Shown here piece after piece: positions 39,205-51,706 of a DNA stretch of 64,000 nucleotides; position 1 is the first letter of the stretch; every line of letters begins with the position of its first letter. Below the pieces are notes generated by a model. That model did no database searches and was not told where the DNA came from. It saw nothing but the letters and a program-made list of their open reading frames with translations. This DNA is from Atherix ibis (lineage: Eukaryota > Arthropoda > Insecta > Diptera > Athericidae), in NCBI GenBank assembly GCA_958298945.1, contig OY282605.1, positions 112,154,267 through 112,218,266 of the forward strand, read 5' to 3'. The position numbers and the translations under genes are program-made.

Positions 39205-41497
39205 AGCGGGAGGAGATTATAATGCCAAGCACCCTAAATGGGGATGCCGTGTTTCGAATCCCCGAGGAAAGATTCTCCAAAAACTCCTCTCCCATACCAC
39301 TCTTGAGGTCCTATCTCCTCCCACGCCCACATATTGGCCGACCAGTGTCAGAAACCTTCCCGATATTCTAGACTATTTCATAACCACACCCATACATTCC
39401 ATTAATACTTCCATAGATACACTCCTTGACCTGAATTCCGACCATTCTCCTGTTCTCCTAACACTAGACACTTCTCCTTCCTTAAAATCCTATCCTGCCA
39501 AACTTGTAAATGGGAAAGTTGATTGGGACATTTTTAGACAAAACTTAGACCAACAGATTCATTTACAACAAAGCCTTAAGAACGTACAAGAAATAGACGA
39601 TGCCGTAAACGACTTGACTGTTTGCATACAGAACTCAATCACTAACGCCCACATAACTCATAACAAACCAACTATACGAGAACATGACTATAATCTTCCG
39701 CAAAAAATTCGCAGCTTGATAAGCGAGAAACGTCGAGCCAGGGCCCAGTGGCAACGTTCAAGAATGCCAAATGAGAAGAAAAAACTGAACCAACTACAAC
39801 GAGAACTGAAACAAGAAATAATTAATTATAACAACGAACGATTTACTGAATACACAGAATCACTGACAACTAATAAGTCACTCTGGACAGCTACCCGACG
39901 AATTCTCAAATACAAAACAGCTACACACCCGCTCCGGAATACCGACGGAACCTGGGCAAAAACAGATAAACAGAAAGCCGACATCTTCGGCAAACACTTA
40001 GAAAACATCTTTAAGCCTCACGAAGATGTCCAAGACATTCTGCATGACGAACAAATATTCCGACAAATATCAACTCAGTTGCCCATAAGTCCACCTCCTA
40101 AGTTTTTCACTCCTTCCGAAGTTAAATTCACAATAGAACACCTTTCCAATAAAAAAGCCCCAGGATATGACCTAATAACTTCAGAAATCCTGAAACAAAT
40201 TTCCAAAAAAACCCTCGTCCTTATAACCTATATTTATAATAGTATCCTCCGCACATCATTTTTTCCTTCCCTGTGGAAGTTTTCCATAATTAAGATGATC
40301 CCAAAACCCAATAAGCCCAAAAATCTTCCTACCTCATATAGACCTATAAGCCTCCTTCCCATGTTATCAAAAATCCTAGAAAAATTAATCCTAAAACGCC
40401 TTTATCCCATTTTTGAAACCGAGAGTGTCATTCCTCAGCATCAGTTTGGATTTCGACCTGAGCATTCCACTATCCAGCAGTGTCATCGCGTAGTCGACTA
40501 CATAGCGTGTTCGCTAGAGCGAAAGGAATACTGCCCAGGAGTGTTTCTTGACATTTCGCATGCTTTCGACCGTGTATGGCACCCTGGATTGCTTTGGAAG
40601 TTGCAGCGAGTCCTACCCTCGAGTTATTTCCACATCCTTAAATCTTATCTCTCAGACCGATATTTTCAGGTAGCTGAAAATATGGAGTACTCTGACATTT
40701 ATCCAATTTCCGCCGGTGTCCCTCAAGGAAGTATCCTAGGTCCTATCCTATATAACATTTATACCCATGACATTCCTTGCCACAACAACATCCTAACCGC
40801 AACATATGCTGACGATACAGCCATCCTGACACATCACAAAGATCCTTCCACAGCCATTAGTATCCTTCAGAACCATATCCACTCCTTAGAAACTTGGTTC
40901 AAAAGGTGGAGAGTGAAGGTAAATGAGCAAAAATCTGCTCATGTAACTTTCACACTCTGCCGAGAACAAATTCCCGACATAACCCTAAACGGCAGTATTA
41001 TTCCACAAAAAAATAGCGTACGTTACCTTGGACTTATATTCGACAAACGGTTAACCTGGAACCTTCATACGAAAACTAAAAGACGTGAACTTAACGGACG
41101 ATACAAACAATTCTTACGTCTCCTAGACAGCAAATCGAAACTTACAACAACAAGTAAACTATTACTGTACAATACGGTTCTGAAACCAATATGGACATAT
41201 GGTCTAGAACTTTGGGGTTCGACTAAGCATTCCAACTCCCTTCCAATCCAATCCCTACAATCCCGAATCCTTCGTAAAATTGTCAATGCCCCCTTTTATG
41301 GGCGAAACACTGTTATCCACCGTGACCTAAATGTTCCATTTGTTCGTGAACTATGCATCTCCCGATATAAAAAATTCCATTCGCACCTATCCTTCCACCC
41401 TAATCCTTTAGGAAGGGAACTTTTCACTCCCACCCTTCCAGTATACACCCATCGACGTTTAAAACGGCGATGGCCGAGAGATTATTTAAAATTATAA
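39205..41497 (+). CDS. LINE ORF2: endonuclease C-terminus plus reverse transcriptase
   Basis: One open frame of about 760 codons. It begins in the apurinic endonuclease-like domain (GGDYNAKHPKWGCR, later LNSDHSPVLL) and continues with a reverse transcriptase: KKAPGYD, SYRPISLLP, QFGFRPEHST, a GVFLDISHAFDRVWH motif with the first catalytic Asp, AGVPQGSILGPILYNIY, and the YADD box (ATYADDTAIL). The C-terminal part has the RYLGLIFDKRLTWNLH and ELWGS motifs typical of Jockey-clade elements. It ends TAA at 41495-41497. The frame happens to extend upstream to an ATG at 39098, but 39098-39204 belongs to the host repeat. The missing start makes it incomplete although the RT frame is intact, so insertion looks fairly recent. 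Confidence 0.9.
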
Positions 41498-41649
41498 AAT
41501 AAAATTAACCTGTTCTGAGGTAACATCGATGGGTGTTTTCCTCCACATGTCTTCATGTCCTTGTATATTCCCGTAAAAAATCTGCTTGTTACTAGCATAA
41601 GTAGTTGTAGATATCATTTAAAAAAAAAAATAAAATAAAAAAAAAAAAA
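39205..41649 (+). mobile_element. Jockey-like non-LTR retrotransposon (LINE), 5'-truncated
   Basis: Flanked by an 11-bp direct repeat, AGTATGCGGCG, at 39194-39204 and 41650-41660. The 3' end is an A-rich tail (about 41620-41649). The 5' end falls inside the endonuclease domain, the usual mark of incomplete reverse transcription. It landed in a THAP-family element: joining the flanks restores a sequence like 7675-7700. Confidence 0.9.
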
Positions 41650-42889
41650 AGTATGCGGCGATTGAAGCGGTTTGTTTAAAACCATTTTCATATGTGATGT
41701 CATTTATGTGTAAACAAATAGATTTTTGGGAATTTCGCGGGTTTTGTTGTTTGCTGTAATTAGTTTTGGAAATTTCCAATAAAACACAGTATTCTATTTT
41801 AAAATAGGCATGTTCATTTAAATTTAATGAAAAAATAAAGCATTATTTACGTAGAATATTACATCAAGTTCTTAATAAAATATTAGTTAATCGTATACAA
41901 CATAGCAAATGCTTTAAAACTAAATTACAAGGTGGAAAATTTAATGTACTTAAATAATTAACAACTAATATTATAAAAGACATTGAAAACATTATTATTT
42001 ATTGTAGTTAATGCATCACAAAATTGTCTAATAGAGCAAGCGAAAGCACAAATGCAAAAAATTCATTTAAATAGTAAGCCTACCGAATATACTTTATTTA
42101 TTTGAACACAATAAAAACAGCAATGAAAAATAGACTGAAAAATTCGTTTTCTTCAATTTTCTTATACACACTTTACTGAACTCTTCACTTTTTAACCACT
42201 TTTTGAACAAAACAAATCATTAAAAGCCGATTAAACATATTGTAACCTAAATTTTTGTTGATTTCTCTAAGTAAAAATGAAGATGCCAACTTACCGACTT
42301 CCTCATTCCGTTGAATTACCAGCACCATTTTATAAAACACTTCATTTTCTGAAATACAAACTTTCTATTAAATGTTATCAACAATATATAATAACTATTC
42401 ATATAAATACTTAGTTTTTCGTAAATACTTCGAAAAAACATAAAAAATGCACTTACCGATAAGTGCCAAAATAACAACTTGAAAAACAATAAAAGTATGC
42501 AAGCATTTCGGTATGCTACAACCACTTTCATGGAGAATGGCGTGTTTAAAAACTCTCCGAAAGTCTACAAAATTGAGCCGTTTCATATTTAATTGATATT
42601 TGCGAAATAAATAATAAACCTCAAATACAATTCAATTTCATATGAAAAGATTGTACGAAAAAATAAAAATTACCTGTTGTTGTGTTTAAATTGTATTTTT
42701 GTTTCCAATAAGTGAATTACAATAAAAAAATTAATATAAATTAAGCAATTTGCAATTCAATAAATTTCTATTACGAAAACTAGATGTCAGTGGGTGTCAT
42801 GTCTACATAAAAATATCTACACAAAAATATGCAAGCATTACGATTTTTCGCTGCTTCTGCAATAATTAAGCCAGAAAATTGCTTATATA

Positions 42890-44213
42890 TAGGGTTTTCC
42901 AATAAGAGTGATATGATTTCTAAGTGAAGTTTCGGCCATTTGTAATATGTCATGATCTGTCTTTTTTTTTTCATTGTATTCAGTAATGTTTACAATTTCA
43001 TTGCGGAGAGATATACGCAAGAACAATGTTTACAAATTATTCAATTTTATTATCAAAATAATCGTTCTCCAATTGCAACTTTTCGTGCGATTTTGCCATT
43101 TTATGGTCGTAATAATCGTCCAACTGTGCTCGCTATTCGTCGAATTGTTAAAAATTTCGAGCGTACATTTTCTTTACATAATGTTCAAATGCCAATAAGA
43201 CAAAGAACCGCTCGAAGTAATGAAAATATTACTGCCGTTCAGGCAAGTGTTTCTGAAGACTGCAATTTGTCGATTCCAAGACGTTCTTAAGAATTGGGAC
43301 TGTCTCAAACCACAACCTGGGGGATTTTGAGAAAGGATTTGGGGTTGCATCCGTATAAAATTGTTATCACTTAAGAACTGAAGCCATTGGACCACCGTAA
43401 AGGTCGTGAATTTGCTGATTTTGCTGATTTTTCTTGGAACAACTTGAAAACGATTACGATTTTTTTAGGAAAATCATCTTCTCCGATGAGGCTCACTTTC
43501 ATCTGAGTGGTGCGGTAAATAAACAAAACTGTCGATTCTGGTGCGAAGAAAATCCACAAATTATTCATGAACACCCATTACATTCACCTACTCGTACATT
43601 GACAGTTTGGTGTGGTTTTTGGTCTGGTGGAATCATCGGTCCGTACTTCTTTCGAAATGAAGCTGGTAACACCGTTACTGTCAATGGAGAACGGTATAGA
43701 TCGATGATAACCAACTTTTTATGGCCGAAATTGGCAGAAGTTGATCTTGACAACATCTGGTTCCAACAAAACGGGGCTACGTGCCATACAGCACGTGCAA
43801 CAACCGAATTATTCGGAGATTAATTTGGAGATTCGATTATTTCAAGAAATTCTGACATTCAATGGCTACCAAGAAGTTGTGATTAAACACCATTAGACTA
43901 CTTCTTGCGGGGTTATTTGAAGTCATTGGTCTTTAGCAATAAACCAGACTCTCTTCAAGCTTTAAAAGTCAATATTGAACGTGCTATTCATGACATATGG
44001 TACGACTTGATTTAGTGGAAAAAGTGCTCGAAAATTGGGTTCATCGAATTCGTTCCTGCAAAAGAAGTCGTGGAGGCCATTTGAATGACGTTTTAGTCAA
44101 AACTTAATTGTATCGATTGTACTTCATATTAAATAAAAAACATTTGAATTTACTTAACAATTAGTGTGTTTTTTTTTAAAAAGAAATCATATCACTCTTA
44201 TTCAAAAACCCTT
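42890..44213 (+). mobile_element. IS630-type (DUF4817) DNA transposon with both ends
   Basis: Terminal inverted repeats TAGGGTTTTCCAATAAGAG on the left and AAGGGTTTTTGAATAAGAG (reverse complement of the right), followed by TGATATGATTTCT in both. TA target duplication (42888-42889, 44214-44215). Removal leaves a THAP-element sequence like 48 kb and 9.27 kb. 1,324 bp. Confidence 0.88.
42952..44085 (+). pseudogene. IS630-type transposase, inactivated
   Basis: N-terminal DUF4817-like helix-turn-helix (RYTQEQCLQIIQFYYQNN, then RPTVLAIRRIVKNF), then GLSQTTTWGILRKDLGLHPY in another frame after a stop at 43288. The catalytic part has FSDEAHFHLSG (first Asp), WCGFWSGGIIGPYFF, TVNGERYRSMI, QQNGATCHTA where the second catalytic Asp is replaced by Asn, and after another stop SCD-stop-TPLDYFLRGYL. 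It ends with RSRGGHL near 44085. At least four disabling changes. Confidence 0.85.
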
Positions 44214-44236
44214 TATATACGAAAATCTAAGATTAT

Positions 44237-45849
44237 GGTAATGACTCCATCACTAAAATTGTACAACTTTATACTTGACAGCTGTGCATGTATGTTTTGC
44301 CGGATATTTTATAAAAAACACTGAACCTACCCTAATAGATATTTAGCAATAAAAACAAAAGTTTTATATAATTCTCATGTACAGTAATGGCTGAAAAATT
44401 ATCAGCGCATAAAATTGCATCATCATAAAAAAGAAGTCCTCACAATAATAAGCTCCTTTGTTTGACTTTTTGATTTATTAGAAATATGAAAACGTCACAA
44501 AGCCAATATAAAATGATGATGTTATAAGAATAGCATACAAAAAAATTATTAATAATTAACTTGAAAAGCTGACGGCACGTGCCGGATTTAATAAATTTAG
44601 AATTCCAACAAAAATCATCGTTGCTTGACAGCGTAAATGAATGCAAACAAAACGACAACGACTTTTTTTTGGCATTCGTCGCATGGTTGTTATTAATTTT
44701 TTTTTTTGGTATTTAATATTTTAAATTCTTATGCAATTCAAAAATAAAATTATTATACACAAAACGATTTAGATTCTCTTTTGATTTTATGATCTTTTTG
44801 CATGCTACAGGGGGAAGGGGGGGAGTATGAAATTTGGTACGCTATTTTTGTTTATTGTTGATATTTTTTCCATTTTGTGTAGATAACATATTATTTTGAA
44901 TTTTTTGGATGATATTTTACTGATACGATTTTTTGTTTCTTCTTTTCTTAACTTTTCTTATATTTTTGACTCATGATTAATTTGAGTATAATTACTATTA
45001 TTATTATGAATAGAGAAAAGTTTTTTTTATTTGCAATTTTGTTCACATTTTATTAGAATTTTCCATAATGAGGTGACTCACGGATAAGGTGACTGTTTTG
45101 TTTGCACATTGAAAATTTCAAAAATTTTTCTATTCATTTAAATTGGTAATTTTTTGGTTCATAAAAATTTGATCTGTAACTGATACCATTGACGTCAGAT
45201 GGCTTTGTAAGAAATAAATAATTTTCTAATCAAAGATTTTGTGCTAATCAGAAATTATCAACTGAAATGTGGTAAGTGGTTTATTTCGCTCGTACATTTG
45301 ATTAACTACTTTTATTAAAAAGAATTTCAATTTATTTAATATATATTGTCTATATTATTGTCACTATGAAAATTCCATTGTTGTCACGTCAGTAGTTATT
45401 ATAATTATAAAAAAATTATCATAATACCCATTTTGTACTCAAGATAAAGAATTCAATCAATAGTTAAGTAAGTTCAGAAGATGGAGTTTTGGTCCAAGAA
45501 GAGCTCCTTCTTAATTAAAAATTTGATTTATTGAAATTTTTCTTTAAATTATAAATAGAGCAGTGCTTTTGATTCTAAACTCTATTTAAGTTGTAGAAAT
45601 TTCCTCACTGAAAATAGTTTTGTTTTCGAAATTTTTAGCGATGCTTCTCTTGCGTTTTTAACTTTTGCAAGATTAATTGTAGCTTCATTGAAAATAAATA
45701 TCTTTGGAAGGAAAATACCAATTTTGGATGAAAAACGATTTTTTCCATATTGAAATTTGGAGCCAATAACTTTGGTTGTCATTACTTATTTAAACAATGG
45801 TGGTTTTTTCCCGGCAAAATGTTTTGAGCAATACGCTTTTGAATAGTAC
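44237..45849. other. AT-rich intergenic DNA
   Basis: No gene or repeat recognised. The GAAAAGCTGACGGCACGTGCC block near 44560 is a small GC-rich exception. Confidence 0.45.
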
Positions 45850-47075
45850 ACGGATTTTTCAATAATAGTAATGTGGTTTTTTCAACTATAAACAAAAAAA
45901 AATGTGGCAGAGCAAAATTTATTATTTTATTTTGAAGTATGATCGATACAATTATGTTCTAAAATAAACATCATTCAAATGGCCAAATACTATGGTTCCA
46001 ATTATTGACCATCTTGTGTAATAATTCCGGCCTTATTTCACGAATTTAAAATGCAATATTGAATTTTATTGCATCAATGGTATCTGGTTTATTAAGATAG
46101 ACCAATTACTTCAAATAACCCCACAAGAAGAAGTCCAAAGGCCTTTAATCACAACTTCTTGGTGGTCATTGCGCATCTACATTTGTTGATATTATCGACT
46201 TGCCAAAATTTTCCCGCAATAAATCAACTGTGGAATGGGCTGTGTGGCACATAAAGCCATTTTGTTGAAACTACATATTCGATTAATCAATATCTTCTAA
46301 TTCAGGCCATAAAAATTTCATTACCATCGATCTGTACCGCTCACCATTGACAGTAACGGCAACTCCTGCGTCATTTTGAAAAAAAATAAGGAGCTATGAA
46401 GCCACCTTGCCATAAACCACACCAAAAGTGTTGCCTTTTGTTGTGAGTTTAAAAAAAAAAATTTCGGAATATAAAGTTTTCTAATGATTAATTTATGAAT
46501 AGGCTTTAGTCCAGTAATAATAATTTTGTTTGTTAACCGATTCAGGAAGATGAAGAAGATTTTCTTTGAAAAATCAGCTCCCTTTTTAAGTTATACCAGA
46601 GCAAAATCAGCCAATTTACGGGTTTACGAAGTTCTAACGGCTTCAATTCTTGTGTGATAAGAATTTTGTAATGACATAAGCCTAAATCTAATCGTAAAAT
46701 ACCTGATGTTATTGTGGCAGATGGTCCCAAGTGTTGAAAATGTCTTGAAATCGATAAATTTGGGTTTTCATCAACTCTTACCTGAACGGCATCAATATTG
46801 TCGGCACTTCGGCCTGCCTTTGTCTTACTGGCACCCGGCTATTGTGTAAAGAAAGATTGCGTTCACACTAGGTCGATTAGGACGACTATAAATTGGAAGA
46901 AGTGCACGATAAGTTGCAATAAAATAACGATTATTTTGATAAAATAATTGGATAATTTCCATGCGTTATTGAGGCATGTATCTTTCGATGAATAAATTGC
47001 AAACCTTACTTAATACAACTGACAGTGACAGAATATTTTGAAAATATATCACCCCTATTGAAAAACCTCTTATAA
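45850..47075 (-). mobile_element. IS630-type element, decayed copy
   Basis: The minus strand carries the same transposase as 42952 with many stops: pieces of the HTH, MTNFLWPKL-like, DNIWFQQ-like and PLDFFLWGYL-like segments can be followed from about 46970 down to 46000. Right edge ATCACCCCTATTGAAAAACC near 47050-47070 resembles the family end; the left end is uncertain. Confidence 0.6.
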
Positions 47076-47384
47076 CTAGGTCGGTTCGAGACTACTGAAA
47101 AATGAGTCTGTCCGGAACCGTCATATTTGCGACAATACAGCATGTAGCAAATTTGATGATTCTAGAATAATTTTTCAAAAAGTTGGCTCTCTTATTCACC
47201 AAAAGCTGGATTAGCGGAATGGTAGCTATTACATAAACAGTGGTAATTAAGACGGTACAGAATGCTCTCCACCTGATTTGGAATTCTGGACTTTTTTTGA
47301 ACACTTTAAAAATAACAAAATTGCACGTTTTAAAAAACTTGGCATGAAAGCTGCCAAATATTCAATTATTAGCAAAACTACAAC
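47076..47384. other. Unassigned sequence between elements
   Basis: Short overlapping ORFs on both strands; none recognised. The composition suggests another old transposon piece but nothing supports a class. Confidence 0.35.
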
Positions 47385-47891
47385 TTCGATTGAAGAATAC
47401 CTGGATAGTCCCGCACGTCAGATTTTCATGTCTGAATTATTGACAAACCGGCGAGAAATCGTACTACTTGCATACATTTCTGTTGATTTTTTTTGGAGAC
47501 ATGACAACCAGTGACATCTAGTTTTCGTAATAGATTTAATAGTTAAATTATCCAATTTAACTCACTTATTCCAAAGAAAAATACAATTTTAACACAACGC
47601 CATTCTCCATGAAGTGGAAGCTTACCGAAATGCTTGCATACTTTTGTTATGCTTAACGTTGACATTTAGATACTTATCGCGGAGTGAAAGTTTAAGTGCG
47701 ATTTTATTATATTTACGAACAAGTTAGCCTAAATTAACATATTTGCATTAAGATTTTTATTCTTCACGACAGTAAATAGGGAGTTTCTATTTTAGAATAC
47801 GAAGTGTTTCGTGCATTCTTACGAATGTATTGCTAACAAAATTTGGACAGAATTTCTGTGTAGCGGCCTATCCAGTTCTTCTATAATCTAA
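47385..47891 (-). mobile_element. THAP-family MITE, tandem copy 1
   Basis: Reverse orientation relative to 19383. Starts GAATACCTGGATAG and ends GCCTATCCAGTTCTTCTATA. Shares the ATGACA-CCACTGACATCTAG core and the AACGCCATTCTCCATGAAG segment with its neighbour. Confidence 0.7.
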
Positions 47892-48396
47892 GACTACACC
47901 TTTGATTGCAGAATACCTGGATATGTATACGCAATTTTCTGTCTGAATTATTGCAAAAGCGGTAAAAAATCGTACTACTTGCATACATTTGTGTAGATTT
48001 TTTTTGTATATATGACACCCACTGACATCTAGTTTTCGTAATAGAAATTATTTTAATTGCAAAAAGCATAATTAATATCCAATTTAACTCACTTATTCCA
48101 AAGAAAAATACAATTTTAACACAACGCCATTCTCCATGAAGTGGAAGCTAACCGAAATGGTTGCGTACTTTTGTTATGCTTATCGTTGACATTTATTGTA
48201 GATACTTATAGCAGAGTGAAAGTTTATTAAATTTACGAAGAAGTCAACATAAATTTAAACATTTGCATAAATAGTTTTATTCTTCACGACAGTAAATAGG
48301 AAGTTTTTATTTTAGAATACAAAGTGTTTTGTGAAAGGTTTTTTTTGCAAGTGTGTTCGCTTTGTGAAACTGGTCCTCTCCAGTTCTTCTTTAATC
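47892..48396 (-). mobile_element. THAP-family MITE, tandem copy 2
   Basis: Adjacent to copy 1 in the same orientation and collinear with it over about 500 bp. Ends TCCAGTTCTTCTTTAATC. Non-coding. Confidence 0.7.
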
Positions 48397-51300
48397 TTAT
48401 AAGTACTCCATAAATGTAGTTCGATATTCTAGCACTTCATTGAGAATACCATGCTCACTCGTCAATGAGAGATTGAAGATAGACAGTAAATCGTCTACAG
48501 AATTAATGTAATAGAGAAATACGTATAGTGGCCCCAAACAAATTTCTAATTGCGACCAGTAACTGCAACAGGATTCGTTCAAGATTTTCGCCGATTGAAT
48601 AAACTAAACTCAATTGTATGTTTTTGGTTATTAAAAAAATAGTTCCGATATGTTTTTGGTTATTAAAAATCGTGGAAATTTCCAAAGTTGAACATAAAAA
48701 AAATCCAATTAAATTGAATATAGTCTGGATACCATATATTAAAAATTATTTCTTTTTCCAATTTGTGTTGTGGCAGCATTGTTAGCAGCGCAGAATTTAC
48801 TATTTAATCACAACCATATAAAGCTGTATTTTCTAATTTCACTGCACTTCAAATTCGGGCACTTTTAATCGGTTTATTTCACTTTCAACAACGCATAAAA
48901 TTTTACGAATTTAAAATCATCCACAAATGACCTTTATTCTCCTAGCCCTTATTACTGCTGAATAAATAATTTATTTAAAAAAAAAACATAAAATGAAATA
49001 AATTTTTATTCACTTAAAATTTGTGATAGAAGATAAAATTTATTCAAAAATTCTAATACACCTACTGAATTGCTTTTAAATTTCATTTGTTGTTTATTTA
49101 TTATATAATTTAATATTAAATTTAATTAATGATTTTTCTTCTTAATTTTGTTCAAATATTTTTCTTTTCTTTTTTTTCACCCCTCATATTTCAACTTTTG
49201 CAAGTTGTTGTTTCCTTAACGAACATTTCTTTTACTCTCATTTGTTAATTCTAAATAATTTATTTGGAATAAGTTTAAAAAGTTACTAATATTTTTTTTT
49301 TCATCTATTTTTGTTATTAACAATTTTCTAAATTTTATTATACGCATTCTTTTGTTTTAAATAATTTTTAATATTTCTGTTCATTTCTACAAATTTGATT
49401 ATAATAATTTTCATTTTTACTTACTATATAATAATAAGTTATAACGTTTCACGAACAATTTTTTATAATATTTTGAAATTTTTGTTGTAAAAATGATTAG
49501 AGAGATAAAAGTTTTCTTTTTCTTTAGAACATTACTAGTTATTATGGTATTAAGTTTTTGATTAATATTATAAAACTAATTTTTAACTCTAATTGTTACA
49601 TATAAAAATATAAAATGAAAAATAGACTAATTAATTCAATTCTATGATCGTATAAGGACGATAAAGCATTCGTAATTATTTTGAAGCAAATAAAAAAGAA
49701 GAATTTAAATAAAAATTATTTATTTTTCTATATTATGTATGAATAATGTATGTATAATAATAAGATGCGTAATTATTTAATGATATTAAAAATGAAATAT
49801 TGGAATTATATTAAAAATATTATTAAATTATAAAACTTTTTTAAACTTATTTAATTAATTGAATAAAAAAAAAAATATTTCTTAAAATTATCAGCGCAAT
49901 CTAAGTCAAAGTAATGAATGATGTTATTTTTTTATGTATGCGTAAACAGATATGCTTTAATATGTTACAAATGTATATGTATGCTTAAAAAAAAATACAT
50001 AATATTAATTTTACGAAGAAAAAAAACCAATTATTTCCTGGTATTAATCGATATTTTTGTATAATTAAAAAAGGTTTCGGTCTGCAGAAGAGAGAAGGAA
50101 ATTGGACGAAAATACAAAATTATTATTATTATTCGAAGGAGGTGGGGGGGGGGGGGAAGAAGGGGTGGTAACGGGAGATAGAGTAGGGTTTATTAAAAAT
50201 TACTATCAAATATAATTAAATTGATTGTTTAGCCTTAAAATTTCTTTTAAAATGCTCATAGCTAAAGAACATCCTTTTTGGTGGTATTTCTTATAAAATT
50301 TTTACAATTTTTTTTTTTTTGGTAGTTTTTGAAGTAAAAATTTAATAGTTCTTTTGATTTATTTTTAATTTATAATTTATAAATTGCAAATAATTTTGGT
50401 ATTTTCTTCATTGTTAGGAATTTTAATAAAACCGTTTGTGTGTTATAAATTCAAAATGCGTATTGTTTTTGAAAACCATAAAATGTAAACAAGTTTGGGA
50501 CTATTTGCGACCTTAGGTGTATACACAATTACAAGACTATATACGATCATAGAACTGTGCATAACTTTTGGAATATGAACGACCACAAGGCTGTATGCTA
50601 TCCCAATTGTATTTACGATTCTATGGCTATGACTATTTGTAGGACTATATACGGTCCCTAGAACCGCATTTCTAGAATCGGAAGAATAAGTACAAATCCA
50701 AGAAAATATTATAAGAAATCTGAACAAATCAAGAGCAAAACGACAATTATTTAAAAATATTTCCGTGAATTATTATTAATTTTGTACTTTTTACAGTCAA
50801 CTACCTACCAAGTAATAAATGCAATGTGTTTTATTATTCCTTCAATTTAAAACCAATTCCTTCTCTCTTCGCTTAATCCAATTCCAAATTATTTACTATT
50901 TCGTAAAAATTCTTCAATAAATCTAATTTAAAGCAGAGATTTTTATATATTGCTCGTAAATTTTGTAATTGAAATTTTTTTTTGTTTATATTTTTCGACT
51001 GTATTAACTAAATAGTTGCCAAACAAAAAAAAAACATTCAGAAAAACGACGCAATCTTAGTAAAAAAATAAAAATAAAAGGAATACCGATTAAATTTATT
51101 TTCAAATATCTATAATTTTAGAAAGATACACTCGTTATTGTTAAAGATACATTTATATCACTTTTATATTATTTCTATTATTATTAATTAAATTTAAATA
51201 ATTCGTAATATTTTTTTTTCTTCTAATTTTTTAATGATATCCTTTTTATAAACCATCTCACTCTTATCCGCCACTGACTGGACTGCCATATCAATCGATT

Positions 51301-51706
51301 CAAAGTCAAAATACACAATATCTCATCTACCATTTTAAGCAATTAACATCGAAAACCTCAAAAAATAGCAGAGCAGCTTTATCTACTTTTAGTTTCTTAG
51401 CATTTATTTATATATTGTAGTAAAATTTGAAATTTGAATTAATTGAATTATTTGTGCCATTTTTGTCAGTATATTTTGTATGGTTTTCTTTCAAATCAAT
51501 TCAATCGAAATAAACTGCCATTCATTTAATATAATTTTAACTTTTTTTTTTATTTACTTCTTAAATATTTATTAAATTTTTTCATTTTTATTTGATTTAA
51601 TTTTTGTTTTTTATTTATTTTCTTTTCTTTTTTTTTTTGGCTAAAAATTATGATTGGAATTTTTTGTTTTATTTTTGTGTGTGTGAAAAAAAAATGTTTA
51701 CACGAC
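48397..51706. other. AT-rich region, 3' flank of minus-strand gene
   Basis: No gene recognised. Near 48770-48790 a GTGGCAGCATTG motif resembles family A. A long G-run lies at about 50139-50158. A degenerate short repeat occupies about 50500-50680. The part next to 51707 is T-rich on this strand and would be the 3' UTR of the minus-strand gene. Confidence 0.4.

Larger units (their letters stand above)
39003..44236 (-). mobile_element. THAP-family element interrupted by a LINE and an IS630-type element
   Basis: Left end TTATAGAAGAACTGGATC near 39003; right end AAAATCTAAG near 44236. Removing the LINE (39205-41649 plus one target copy) and the element at 42890-44213 leaves about 1.4 kb matching 7570-9306, in the same orientation. 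The minus-strand THAP exon 1 start (MKCFIKWCW) survives near 42320-42350; exon 2 is deleted. Non-coding in practice. Confidence 0.65.

Noticed and set aside
47278..47514. 78-codon ORF between elements
   Set aside because: It runs into the THAP MITE at 47385, so at least half of it is non-coding repeat.
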